Assembly: GCF_001647085.1 (NCBI RefSeq)
Contig: NZ_CP015520.1
Coordinates: 124,001-188,000, forward strand
Reading direction: 5' to 3'
Origin: Thermococcus piezophilus
GTDB taxonomy: Archaea > Methanobacteriota_B > Thermococci > Thermococcales > Thermococcaceae
Length of the DNA stretch: 64,000 nucleotides
In this document: piece after piece, positions 37,501 through 46,361 of the stretch
Numbering within the stretch: position 1 is the first letter of the stretch
How the letters are laid out: every line of letters begins with the position of its first letter
Notes under the pieces: model-generated
Told to the model about the DNA's origin: nothing
Database searches by the model: none
Seen by the model: the letters and a program-made list of their open reading frames with translations, nothing else
Made by a program: the position numbers and the translations under genes

Positions 37501-37728
37501 ATGACCTCTGGCTATGCAAAAGGCAGGGATTACAAGGTAAGGAGAACTGCCGTTGATTTGAACGTCCCAGTTGTTTTAGATGCAAACTTGGCTTATGAGC
37601 TTTCAAAGGCATTCGCATGGGCAAAAAAGAACTCTTTTGAGATTAAAGAGCTAAGCGAATATTATGGGATAAAAGTTCCAGTAAACACTTCTTTCCTAAA
37701 GGAACCTATCAAAAGTCCCAACATCTAA
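34570..37728 (+). pseudogene. carB: carbamoyl-phosphate synthase large subunit, at least three lesions
   Basis: The start ATG at 34570 overlaps carA and has GGTGATG before it. The first synthetase half is intact to about 36000 ([43 protein letters not shown]). A loss of bases near 36004-36010 shifts frame before [11 protein letters not shown]. The second half runs to about 36998, where another shift interrupts QFLI and [14 protein letters not shown]. An in-frame TAG at 37198-37200 follows QFSWS. The remainder (GEVAALGSEFEDALLKSWL and the methylglyoxal-synthase-like regulatory domain) reaches 37728. Base composition is AT-richer than the surrounding genes. The enzyme is almost certainly non-functional as written. 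Confidence 0.85.
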
Positions 37729-37738
37729 TATCCCACTT

Positions 37739-37756
37739 ATCTTTTTTTATTTTTGG
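37739..37756 (+). terminator. T-rich terminator after carB
   Basis: ATCTTTTTTTATTTTTGG begins about 10 bases beyond the carB stop and fits an archaeal poly-T terminator. Confidence 0.5.
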
Positions 37757-37851
37757 TAGTGTAGAGAGAAAAACCAAAAGACCAAAAACTTAACTTTCTC
37801 AATGCCTTCACTACGTTGAGCTTGTTCAGTGCTCTGTTCCTAGGGACAAGG

Positions 37852-38514
37852 TTAAGCGCTCTCCTCCACCGGCACCACCAGTATCTCCCCAAAGGGTTCA
37901 TCTTGAATCAGCTCGACCTTGCCCATGTTGGAGAGAAAGAGAAGGTAGAGGAAGGTTCTGGCAACTATTTTCGGACTGGGGTCAAAGACCAGATCCCAGA
38001 ACCTTATCGGCTCCCCGGTCTCGCTGTAGAGTTTCCGGACTATCTCGTGGAGCCTGTTGACGTGCTTCTCAATGTCAACTCTAAAGTCGTCGACGACGAA
38101 TATTTCCTCCTCAATCTCGACCTTCTTCTTTTTCCTCGGCTTCCGCTTTTCCGCCTCCTCCAGCGCGTCCATGAGGGCATCCAGCAGGTCATCGAAGGTG
38201 TAGTAGCGCTCCACCCTCCTGAGCGGAGGCGCCAGAGGCTCGACCTCGACGCGGATGTGCTCCTCGCGCTTTTCTTTCTCCTCTTTCTCGTCCGTGTACA
38301 GCAAAGCTTCGCTCTTCATCCTGACGAGGATTGAAGCAGCTAAGATAGCCCTCGCGGAAACGCGGAGATCGAGCTCCTTCATCTCCCTGAGCCTTTCGAT
38401 GTACTTTTCTGTAAGGTCGACTATGTCAATGTTCCACGGATCCACCTTTCCCATCTGGACGAGCTGAAGGAGTATATCAACTGGAGTGATTTCCTCTTCC
38501 CTGCGGGATTCCAT
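37852..38514 (-). CDS. scpA: ScpA-like kleisin, SMC partner
   Basis: The product is 220 residues. The N-terminal ITPVDILLQLVQMGKVDPWNIDIVDL block is the ScpA signature, and the C-terminal winged-helix region binds the SMC head. A charged, Lys/Glu-rich linker lies between. GGTGAGAACC precedes the ATG at 38514, 5 bases past the smc stop. The adjacent smc gene and shared strand confirm the condensin operon. Confidence 0.93.
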   Translation of the reverse strand: MESRREEEITPVDILLQLVQMGKVDPWNIDIVDLTEKYIERLREMKELDLRVSARAILAASILVRMKSEALLYTDEKEEKEKREEHIRVEVEPLAPPLRRVERYYTFDDLLDALMDALEEAEKRKPRKKKKVEIEEEIFVVDDFRVDIEKHVNRLHEIVRKLYSETGEPIRFWDLVFDPSPKIVARTFLYLLFLSNMGKVELIQDEPFGEILVVPVEESA

Positions 38515-38519
38515 GGTTC

Positions 38520-41500
38520 TCACCCGCTTAGATGGCCAAACATCTCGGCGTGCTCGGCCTCACTCTTCTTCCTTGCCTCCTCGAGTATCTTCATAGCCTT
38601 CTCAAGGCTGAGCGCGACGACCCGGGAAACGCCTTTCCTCATACTCACGCCTATTATCTTCTCTGCGTTGGCCATCATGACGTCTCTGAGAGTTATGACG
38701 ATGAACTGGCTGTTCTCTGAGGCCTCTTTTATCAGGTCAGCAACGCGCTTGACGTTGGCATCGTCTAGGTGCGCGTCTATCTCATCGAAGAGGTAGAATG
38801 GCGCTGGCTTGTAGCGCTGGATTGCAAAGACGAAAGCCAGAGCCGTCAAAGCCTTCTCGCCACCGCTCATGGCTTCAATCCTCTTGACGTCTTTGCCGGC
38901 TGGCTTGGCTTCTATCTCCAGTCCACCTGCGAAGGGGTCATCCGGATTTTCGAGGATGAGCCTCGCGCTTCCACCCGGCGAGAGCTTGGCGAAGAGCTCG
39001 GAGAAGTTCTTGGCGATCTTGTTGAGTGTCTGCATGAAGACGGTCCTCTTCTGGCCTTCTATCTCCTCGATGAATTCCTCTATGCTCTCCTTCTCTGCGA
39101 CGACCTGCTCGCGCTTGCTCTTGAGCTCAAGGTATCTGCGCTCAACTACCTCAAAGTCCTCAATGGCTTTCATGTTGACTGGCTCGAGGGAGCGTATTTC
39201 CTCCTCCATGCGCTCTATCTCCTCTTTCAAAGCCTCGAGCTCCAGCGGTATCTCCTTGATAGACTTGATGAGCTTGGCGTCGTAGTGCTTGAGCTCCGCC
39301 TGCTTCTCATTGAGGGTAGCCTCGTACTGAGCGAGGCGTATCTTCAGCGTGTTGGCTTCTATCCTGAGGTTCTGAAGCTTGTTCATGAGTTCTTCCTTCT
39401 CGGCGCGGAGCTCAACTATCTCGTTCCTAAGCGTCTCCCTTCTCTCGCGGAGCTCTTTGAGTTCATCCTTAACGTTCTCCTCAGCTTTCCTGAGCTCCTC
39501 AAGCTCATTCTCGAACTCCACTATGGCTTTTTCGTTCTCCGCTACATTGCTCCTGAGGGCGTTTATTCTGTTGATGAGGCCCTCTATCTCCTCCTCGAGG
39601 TCAGCCTTCCTTGGAAGGAGTTCCTCATTAATTCTTACTTCAAGGCCCTCAAGCTTTGACTCGACCTTGCTCAGCTCCTCCCTGAGAGAGCTTATCTCGT
39701 GCTCGACCTCGCGTATCTTCTGATTGAGCTCCCTCGCCTCAGGATTTTCCAGGGCCTTCTTGAGCTTGTCCTTCTTCTTCTCAAGCCTTTCTACCCTGCC
39801 CCTCAGCTTGGCCATCTCGCCCTTGGTGTCGCTTATTCTCTTCTCGAGAACCTCGATGAGCCTCTCGCTCTCCTCGATTTCCTCCTTCAAAGCCTTGTCT
39901 TCCGCGAGGAGCCTGTCAAGCTCGCGCTGAATAACCTGCAGATCCTTACTGAGGTCGCTTCTCCTCATGCGCATCTCAAAGAGCTCGTTCTGAAGGCCCT
40001 TAATCTCGAGCTTGAGAGCGTTGATTGCAGACTCGAGGGCTTCCCTTTCCCTATCGAGGGCTTTGACCTTTCTCCTAAGCTCGTCGGTGTTGATTGAAAG
40101 CTTGCCCCTCGGCCTGTAGTGGCCGCCGGTAATTGCTCCGCTCTTCTCGAGAAGCTCGCCGCCGAGGGTCACCATCCTGACCCTGCCAATACCGATAGTT
40201 CTGGCCTCATCCATGTCGTTGACTATCAGCGTGTCACCGAGGGCGTATGCCACTGCGTTTTTGAACCTCGGGTCGTACTGGACGACGTCCATCGCTGGAA
40301 CTCCAAGGCTTGGTTTTTCCTTCATCGAGCGCGGCTTTATCTTGTTGAGAGGGAGGAAGGTTAGCCTTCCGAGCTTCTTCTCCTTGAGGAGCTTAATGGC
40401 CTTCTCGGCCACCTTATCGTCTTCTACCACAACGTTGTCGTAGTTGCCACCGAGAGCGACTTCAACGGCTAAAGCATAATCCTTATCTGCCACCTTAATA
40501 AGCTCTCCCAAAGAACCGTAGAGGCCCGGAATGTTCTGGGCCTTGAGGAACTCTATCGCCCGGTTGCCCCTTACCTCCTTCTGGGCCTCGGCCTTTATCA
40601 GCTCCTCCCTGGCCTTGCTCAGTTCACTCGTCACCTTACTCAGCTTCTTCGTCTTCTCCTCAAGCTCTTTCTCGGTCTTTCTCAAACGGGACTCGGCCTT
40701 CGCCATCTTGTCCTCTATCTCGCCGAGCTCCGAGCGCTTCTCCTCGAGAGAGCGCTTGGCTTCTTCAATTTTGGACTTCAGGACCACTCGCTTGGCGTTA
40801 TCCTTGGCGATCTTAGTCTTAAGGCGCTCTATTTCCTCCTCGAACTTCTTAACGTCGCCCTCCTTCATGTAAAGTTCCTTCTTAGCATTCTCAAGCTCGT
40901 CAACGACCCTGTCAAAGTCCTGCTTGGCTATGGCGAAATTTTTGTCTATCTCTCCCAGTTTGATGACCAGCTCGTTCTTGATAACCTCTTTCTCCTTTAT
41001 CTCGGCCTTAAGCTTCCCCTTTCTCTTGCTCCAGCGCTGGATCGCGCTTTTGCTCTTCTCTATCTCCTCTGAAACCTTCTTAAGTTCCTCCTTGGCCTTG
41101 GAAAGGCGGCGCTGACTGTCCTCTATTTCATTCTGGGCGAGTTCGATGTTCTTTTTGGCCATCTCTATCTTCGACTTAACCTCGCTTATCTTTTTCGTTA
41201 CTTCAAGGATGCCGTCCTCACTCTTCTCTTCGAGCTCCGTCTCGACCGCGTTCAGCTCCCTCTCTTTGGCGATTATTTCTTTGGCAATATCCTTAAGGCG
41301 CTCCTCTATGGCAGCTATTTCCGCTTCTATGCCCTTGTCGCGAACGTGGCTTTCCTCGATAAGGTTTTCGAGTTTTCTGATCTCTCCTAAGAGAAGAGTA
41401 ACCTTCGCTCTCTCAACACGCTCCTTTAGGTCGAGGTACCTCAAAGCATCGTTGCGCTCCTTCTCAAGCTTATCCAGCTGGGCCTTTACTTCCCTTATGA

Positions 41501-42086
41501 GCAGATCGACCCTCGCCAAGTTTTCCTCGGCCTGTTTGAGCTCCTTCAAAGCCTTCTCCTTCTTGACGTCGTACTCGGCTATTCCGGAAATCTCATCGAT
41601 GATCATCCTCCTCTCAGTAGGGCTCATCTTGATGAACTTGGTTATGTCTCCCTGGAGAACGAGGTTGTATCCTTCTGGGGATATCATCGCAGCGCTGAGG
41701 ACGTCGAGAATATCGCTTCTGCTAGTTCTCTTCCTGTTGAGCCAGTAGGTGCTCCTGCCATCAGGGTAAACGCGGCGCTTGATGACAACTTCATCCTCAT
41801 CTAGGGGGAAGCCCCTGTCCTCGTTGTTGAAGTACATGGCAACTTCAGCGTACTTAGCTGGGGGCTCAGTCTTCGTGCCGGCGAAGATTAAATCGCTTAT
41901 CCTCGTCGCGCGCATGGCCTTGGCAGAGAGACCGCCGAGAACGAAGAGAACAGCGTCACCGATGTTGCTCTTTCCAGAACCGTTGGCGCCCACTATCGCT
42001 GTAAAGCCCTTAGAAAGCGGAACGACGACCTTTCGGTTACCGTAGGATTTGAAACCTTTCATTTCAATTTTCTCGATGTATGGCAT
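38520..42086 (-). CDS. smc: chromosome segregation ATPase SMC
   Basis: The product is 1188 residues, full SMC length. The N-terminal head has Walker A VGANGSGKSNIGDA. Long coiled coils flank a hinge at about residues 510-680 (IPGLYGSLGELIKV, VVVEDDKVAEKAIKLLKEKK, then GAITGGHYRPRG). The C-terminal head has the signature LSPGGSAR, AMSGGEKALTALAFVFAIQR and Walker B FYLFDEIDAHLDDANV. It compacts and separates chromosomes with ScpA. The start is the ATG at 42086. Confidence 0.97.
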   Translation of the reverse strand: MPYIEKIEMKGFKSYGNRKVVVPLSKGFTAIVGANGSGKSNIGDAVLFVLGGLSAKAMRATRISDLIFAGTKTEPPAKYAEVAMYFNNEDRGFPLDEDEVVIKRRVYPDGRSTYWLNRKRTSRSDILDVLSAAMISPEGYNLVLQGDITKFIKMSPTERRMIIDEISGIAEYDVKKEKALKELKQAEENLARVDLLIREVKAQLDKLEKERNDALRYLDLKERVERAKVTLLLGEIRKLENLIEESHVRDKGIEAEIAAIEERLKDIAKEIIAKERELNAVETELEEKSEDGILEVTKKISEVKSKIEMAKKNIELAQNEIEDSQRRLSKAKEELKKVSEEIEKSKSAIQRWSKRKGKLKAEIKEKEVIKNELVIKLGEIDKNFAIAKQDFDRVVDELENAKKELYMKEGDVKKFEEEIERLKTKIAKDNAKRVVLKSKIEEAKRSLEEKRSELGEIEDKMAKAESRLRKTEKELEEKTKKLSKVTSELSKAREELIKAEAQKEVRGNRAIEFLKAQNIPGLYGSLGELIKVADKDYALAVEVALGGNYDNVVVEDDKVAEKAIKLLKEKKLGRLTFLPLNKIKPRSMKEKPSLGVPAMDVVQYDPRFKNAVAYALGDTLIVNDMDEARTIGIGRVRMVTLGGELLEKSGAITGGHYRPRGKLSINTDELRRKVKALDREREALESAINALKLEIKGLQNELFEMRMRRSDLSKDLQVIQRELDRLLAEDKALKEEIEESERLIEVLEKRISDTKGEMAKLRGRVERLEKKKDKLKKALENPEARELNQKIREVEHEISSLREELSKVESKLEGLEVRINEELLPRKADLEEEIEGLINRINALRSNVAENEKAIVEFENELEELRKAEENVKDELKELRERRETLRNEIVELRAEKEELMNKLQNLRIEANTLKIRLAQYEATLNEKQAELKHYDAKLIKSIKEIPLELEALKEEIERMEEEIRSLEPVNMKAIEDFEVVERRYLELKSKREQVVAEKESIEEFIEEIEGQKRTVFMQTLNKIAKNFSELFAKLSPGGSARLILENPDDPFAGGLEIEAKPAGKDVKRIEAMSGGEKALTALAFVFAIQRYKPAPFYLFDEIDAHLDDANVKRVADLIKEASENSQFIVITLRDVMMANAEKIIGVSMRKGVSRVVALSLEKAMKILEEARKKSEAEHAEMFGHLSG

Positions 42087-42169
42087 GCTCTACACCTAAG
42101 TTAGGGATTGGTGGAGAGGGTTATATAACTTTACTGCTTGAAAACCTCGCCCTTTAGGAAGAAGGTCAG

Positions 42170-42595
42170 CTATTCAACGATTCTCTTGAGAAGGATGAGA
42201 ACCTTATTATCGAGCCCATCACTGACGGTCACGTAGAAGTTCGAGTCCATGAGAAGAGCCATGTCGCGGAGCTTGCTAACAAAACGAAGAGTTGGTTCAA
42301 CACCGTGTTCAATCATGAGATATTCAACAGCATCAAGAATGACATCCACCTTCCCATTTTGGAGATGCTCCCAGACCATCTGCTCTATCACATGCAACTT
42401 TGAGGGGTGAACTGCGTTTGAATGGGGCACCTTGGTGAGCCATATCTGATAGATGTTGTTTCCCATGATATCAAAGGGAGGCTTTCGAGTTATGAGGATT
42501 TTTGTCCTGGCCGGGTCCCTCTTGAGGACCTCATTGAGATACCGGTAGTTTATTATTCTGGGCCCAGTCTGTATGGCCTTTCCCTTGAAGGGCAT
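42170..42595 (-). CDS. DUF835 domain protein
   Basis: The product is 141 residues. The single-domain pattern (ITRKPPFDIMGNNIYQIWLTKVPHSNAVHPSKLHVI, GKVDVILDAVEYLMIEHGVEPTLRFVSKLRDMALLMDSNFYVTVSDGL) is DUF835, a RecA-like fold lacking the ATP site, found in thermococcal signalling and membrane proteins. Here it stands alone. The start may be the ATG at 42595 or the GTG at 42604. A TATA-like AACTTATAAG lies near 42673-42682. Confidence 0.8.
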   Translation of the reverse strand: MPFKGKAIQTGPRIINYRYLNEVLKRDPARTKILITRKPPFDIMGNNIYQIWLTKVPHSNAVHPSKLHVIEQMVWEHLQNGKVDVILDAVEYLMIEHGVEPTLRFVSKLRDMALLMDSNFYVTVSDGLDNKVLILLKRIVE

Positions 42596-42783
42596 AATTA
42601 TCACTTCGCACGTTTTTATTAAACAGTATTATAGCCTCTTTCCAAATTATCGTCGGCATATGTCCGGTAAGGAACTTATAAGTATTACTGTTCGTTATTA
42701 AAAAATTCTGTAATAAATCCTCAAGTTCAATCAAAAGGTGGAGAAACAGCAAATAATTAAAAACTCTTGAAAGTTATAATCGA

Positions 42784-43188
42784 TTACTCTTCATTCCTTT
42801 CACATAATTCAAGCAGAACTCCGGTTACTGCTTTGGGGTGGACGAATGCTATTTTTGCACCGCCAGCCCCTAGTCTGGGCTGTTCGTCTATCAGCCTATA
42901 CCCTGCATCCTTGAGTTTTGCAAGGTGTTCCTCAATGTTATCAACTCCAAGTGCAATGTGGTGTATTCCTTCTCCGCGCTTAGCAATGAACTTAGCTATT
43001 GGAGAATCCTCTGCAGTCGGCTCAAGAAGCTCAATCCTGCTCTCTCCAACGTGTATTATGGCGGTTCTAACTTTCTGATCCGGCACTTCTTCAATCTCCT
43101 CAACGCTAAGGCCAAGACCCTCCCAGACCTTTATAGCATCCTCAAGGTTTTTCACAGCAATTCCAACGTGGTCGATCTTCTTTATCAC
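42784..43188 (-). CDS. mce: methylmalonyl-CoA epimerase
   Basis: The product is 134 residues, a glyoxalase/VOC-fold enzyme. Metal ligands appear as H7 (IDHVGIAV), a glutamine or glutamate in the middle strands, the histidine in [11 protein letters not shown] and the glutamate in VLLELCE. It interconverts S- and R-methylmalonyl-CoA. The GTG start at 43188 overlaps the stop of the MeaB-like gene, so the three genes here form one operon. Confidence 0.93.
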   Translation of the reverse strand: MIKKIDHVGIAVKNLEDAIKVWEGLGLSVEEIEEVPDQKVRTAIIHVGESRIELLEPTAEDSPIAKFIAKRGEGIHHIALGVDNIEEHLAKLKDAGYRLIDEQPRLGAGGAKIAFVHPKAVTGVLLELCERNEE

Positions 43189-44144
43189 ACTTTCACCCCC
43201 AGGGCTTTTTCGAGAACCAAATCCGCGGCAGAATACGGATCCATCTCACGCCGCACGATTCTATCTATCAGGGCAGTGACCTCATCCTCGGTGAGCCTCT
43301 CGCTAATCTTTCTCACTATAGTACCGGAGATTATGGTCTTTATCTCCTCCTCGGCGCGGAACTTTCTCTTGCGTTCTATCTCGCCGCTCTCCTCAAGAAA
43401 CTCCATGTAGTCTTTTATTGCCTTCCAGAGCTCCCGTATCCCCTTCATCGTCGTCGCAACGGTCTCGATTATGGGCGGTCTCCAGCCTCTTTTTTCCCAG
43501 CGCTCCTTCTCGAGGTCGAGCATGAGGTTGAGCTCGAAGTAGGTAGCGTCAGCCCCCTCTTTGTCGGCCTTGTTTATGATGAATATGTCTGCTATCTCCA
43601 TCAGCCCGGCCTTTATGGCCTGAATGTCGTCCCCGAGGCCAGGAACGGTTACAAGAACTACAGTGTCGGCGGTTTTCACTATGTCAATCTCAATTTGGCC
43701 AACGCCAACAGTCTCCACGAAGATGACGTCGCAGCCGTAGGCGTCGAGAACCTTTATGGCGTCGCTCGTGGCCTTAGCCAAACCGCCAAGGGAACCACGT
43801 GTAGCCATGCTCCTTATGAAAACGCCCGGATCGGTCGAATGGCGCTGCATCCTTATCCTGTCGCCGAGAAGGGCACCACCGGTGAACGGAGAAGTTGGAT
43901 CTATGGCGATAACACCGATGAGCTTGCCTTCCTCCCTCGCAACGCGGATAAGCTTGTCGAGGAGGGTCGATTTTCCCGCACCAGGAGGACCAGTGATGCC
44001 GACTATGTAGGCGTTGCCCGTGTAGGGATAGATACGCTTGATTATCTCCCGGGCTTTTTCCTCGTCGTTCTCGACGAGGGTTATCAAACGCGCGGTGGCC
44101 CTCTTGTCACCATTAAGCATGCGCTCAATTAGTTCGTCTATCAT
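43185..44144 (-). CDS. meaB: MeaB/ArgK-family G protein, chaperone of methylmalonyl-CoA mutase
   Basis: The product is 319 residues. G1 [14 protein letters not shown], the [22 protein letters not shown] block specific to this family, G3-like [10 protein letters not shown], and G4 NKADKEGAD are visible. MeaB guards and reloads the B12 cofactor of the mutase. GGTGACG precedes the ATG at 44144. The catalytic mutase large subunit is not in the window. Confidence 0.93.
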   Translation of the reverse strand: MIDELIERMLNGDKRATARLITLVENDEEKAREIIKRIYPYTGNAYIVGITGPPGAGKSTLLDKLIRVAREEGKLIGVIAIDPTSPFTGGALLGDRIRMQRHSTDPGVFIRSMATRGSLGGLAKATSDAIKVLDAYGCDVIFVETVGVGQIEIDIVKTADTVVLVTVPGLGDDIQAIKAGLMEIADIFIINKADKEGADATYFELNLMLDLEKERWEKRGWRPPIIETVATTMKGIRELWKAIKDYMEFLEESGEIERKRKFRAEEEIKTIISGTIVRKISERLTEDEVTALIDRIVRREMDPYSAADLVLEKALGVKV

Positions 44145-44192
44145 CGTCACCACTCGGACAAATTATCCAAAAAGAAATTATAAACGTTGGGC

Positions 44193-44627
44193 TCAGTTCT
44201 CAGATGAGAACTTCTTGAGCGTTGGAACGTTGTCGTCTATGAACTTTATGATGTCGCCGATTGGACTGCCGGGGCCAAAGACTTTAGCAACGCCCATTTT
44301 TTCAAGTTCTTTGGCGTCGTCGGGAGGTATTATTCCGCCGGCAACGACGAGGACGTCTTCGTTGGGCTTTAGTCCCTTTTCCTCCAGGAGCTTGAGTATC
44401 TTCGGTATGAGGACCATATGGGCTCCCGAGAGGATGCTTATGCCAAGAACGTCCACGTCCTCCTGGATAACGCTCTCCACTATCTGCTCAGGGGTCTGCC
44501 TTATTCCAGTGTATATGACTTCAAAACCCGCATCACGCAAGGCCCTCGCAACGACCTTTGCTCCCCTGTCGTGACCGTCAAGGCCAGGCTTTGCGACGAG
44601 AACCCTAACTTTTGAGCGCTCGACCAC
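44193..44627 (-). CDS. methylmalonyl-CoA mutase, cobalamin-binding subunit
   Basis: The product is 144 residues. The B12-binding motif is complete: [12 protein letters not shown] (DxHxxG), the serine of [10 protein letters not shown], and the GGIIPPDD turn. GTG at 44627 is the best start, with GGTGGTGAAA just ahead. As in other archaea the B12 domain is a separate polypeptide from the catalytic subunit. Together with MeaB and epimerase it links propionyl- and succinyl-CoA. Confidence 0.92.
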   Translation of the reverse strand: MVERSKVRVLVAKPGLDGHDRGAKVVARALRDAGFEVIYTGIRQTPEQIVESVIQEDVDVLGISILSGAHMVLIPKILKLLEEKGLKPNEDVLVVAGGIIPPDDAKELEKMGVAKVFGPGSPIGDIIKFIDDNVPTLKKFSSEN

Positions 44628-44747
44628 TTTCACCACCGTCGGGATTTTGTTTCGAGTGGTATTTAAAGGTTGTCAAAGCTCAAGGTTGAACTTTACGTTG
44701 GATATTTTGTCCATAATCCTTTTAATCTCTCCTGAGCAGTCAAGACC

Positions 44748-45392
44748 ATGATGGACATGCACACCCACACCAGCTACTCCGACGGAGTGGGGACGATACT
44801 AGAAAACCTCGCCGAGGCGGAGCGGAAAGGGCTCAGGCTGCTGGGGATAAGTGACCACATTCACTACTTTACCCCAAAGAGCTTCAACGCGTATCTGCGG
44901 GATATCAACACTGCGGGGAAGGACTCTGAAATTGTCCTCTTATCGGGAATCGAAGCCAACATTGAGCCGAACGGGCAAGATATCGTTGAATATTTCGCAG
45001 AACGGCTTGATTACATCATAGCAAGCGTCCACAGGTGGGTGGAAACCCCCAGGGAATACATCGAGCTTGTCAAAACCGCCCTGATGGACGATAATGTGGA
45101 CGTAATCGGCCACTTCGGCGCAAACTTCCCCTACATAGGCTACCCAAGCAGAGATGAGCTGATGGAAATCCTTGAGCTGGCTGAAGCGAATGGGAAGGCC
45201 TTCGAGATAAGCTCAAGATATAGGGTTCCCGAGCTGGACTTCGTGAGAGAGTGCATAAAGAGGGGGATAAAGCTGACGTTTGCCAGCGACGCCCACTGGC
45301 CGAAGGATGTTGGAAACGTTTCCTGGAGTGAGAAGGTTTTCAGAAAGGCTGGAGGAAGGAAAGAAGACCTCCTCTTCTCGGAGCTGCTATAA
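44748..45392 (+). CDS. PHP-domain phosphoesterase
   Basis: The product is 214 residues. PHP metal motifs are DMHTHTSYSDG (HxH), ISDHIHYF, the glutamate in LLSGIEANI, ASVHRW, IGHFG and FASDAHWP. The length suits histidinol-phosphatase-like or stand-alone PHP phosphatases; the substrate is not evident. No ribosome site is seen, so it is probably leaderless. Its stop overlaps the convergent maf gene by 6 bases. Confidence 0.88.
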   Translation: MMDMHTHTSYSDGVGTILENLAEAERKGLRLLGISDHIHYFTPKSFNAYLRDINTAGKDSEIVLLSGIEANIEPNGQDIVEYFAERLDYIIASVHRWVETPREYIELVKTALMDDNVDVIGHFGANFPYIGYPSRDELMEILELAEANGKAFEISSRYRVPELDFVRECIKRGIKLTFASDAHWPKDVGNVSWSEKVFRKAGGRKEDLLFSELL

Positions 45393-45941
45393 AACCTCAA
45401 AGCCAAGCTCCCTCAATTTCAGTATTATCTCGATAGGAAAGCCGACTACGTTGTAGTAATCACCCTTAATCCATTCGACCAAAAGCCCGCCCTTCCCCTG
45501 AATTCCATACGCTCCAGCCTTGTCCATGGGCTCGCCCGTCCTTATGTAGACCCATATGAGCTCGTTGCTAAGCTCGCGGAACTTCACCTCGGTAACGACC
45601 GCCCCGCAGTGCTCTTTCCCTTCATGGATTATGCAGTAGCCTGTTGTAACGCGGTGAATCCTGCCGCTGAGGAGCCTGAGCATTTTGTAGGCCTCTTCCT
45701 CGTCCCTGGGCTTGCCAAGTACGTGGCCGTCTATTGAGACTACGGTGTCGGCGCCGATGACTGTGCCACCCGTTTGCCCATAGACCTCCTTCGCCTTCCT
45801 ACTCGCAAGCTCAACAGCGTAAGCCTTCGGCTCAGTCAGAGAGCACTCCTCGCTCGCATTGCTCGGGACAACCTTGAACTCCTTTATGAACCTGCCAAGT
45901 ATTTCCCTTCTCCTCGGACTCGCGGAGGCCAGCACTAACAT
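45387..45941 (-). CDS. maf: Maf-family nucleotide pyrophosphatase
   Basis: The product is 184 residues, with ASASPRRREIL at the N-terminus, ELASRKAKEVY, GADTVVSIDGHVLGKPRDEEEA and GAYGIQGKGG. Maf proteins hydrolyse dTTP, UTP or modified NTPs and help prevent misincorporation. The signature is complete. Confidence 0.93.
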   Translation of the reverse strand: MLVLASASPRRREILGRFIKEFKVVPSNASEECSLTEPKAYAVELASRKAKEVYGQTGGTVIGADTVVSIDGHVLGKPRDEEEAYKMLRLLSGRIHRVTTGYCIIHEGKEHCGAVVTEVKFRELSNELIWVYIRTGEPMDKAGAYGIQGKGGLLVEWIKGDYYNVVGFPIEIILKLRELGFEVL

Positions 45942-46047
45942 GATTGGGCCTTCGGAAAAGGGTTAAAAAAGCTTCCGAGAACTAAATCCGGCGATGACGA
46001 CAATTTCGCTAGCTGAGGTGTGATGAGTACCCTTGCAGCTGAGCCTT

Positions 46048-46321
46048 TCAGGAATTTTCCTCTTCTTTTCCGCTCCTAAAGAGCATCTCAACCGTGCAGA
46101 GGATGAGATAGACAAACGCTAGAAAAATAACATCTCCCCGAATAAGGTCACACAAAGGCCACTATGAAGACGAACGGGAAGATGAGCAGAACCAGGCCGA
46201 AGAAGTTCTCTGCTCCAGGAATGAAGGGCATGAATATCAGCACAATGAACAGGACAGCCAGCATTAACGCCAGATCCTGAAGGAACCCACAGCAGTGGCC
46301 TCCGCGGAGTTTTGTTACCAC
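46048..46321 (-). pseudogene. small two-part membrane protein with a frameshift
   Basis: From the GTG at 46321, a frame reads LRGGHCCGFLQDLALMLAVL and on through FVFIVAFV to a TGA at 46150-46148: 57 residues with two hydrophobic helices. In another frame the sequence continues LIRGDVIFLAFVYLILCTVE to a stop at 46048, a third helix with a charged tail. One lost base near 46148-46152 would explain the split. A TATA box (TTTTTATAATTTAA at about 46337-46350) lies upstream. The rest of the gap on either side shows nothing. Confidence 0.45.
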
Positions 46322-46361
46322 TAAAGAAAAGAAGAGATTAAATTATAAAAAGTTTTCAAGG

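Noticed and set aside
38532-42045. Many long frames antisense to smc
   Set aside because: They are leucine/serine-rich shadows of the coiled-coil codons of smc and carry no motifs or starts.
46018-46045. GTGATGA followed by CTGA in the maf-PINc gap, a C/D-box look-alike
   Set aside because: No second C'/D pair follows, and the terminal stem is absent.
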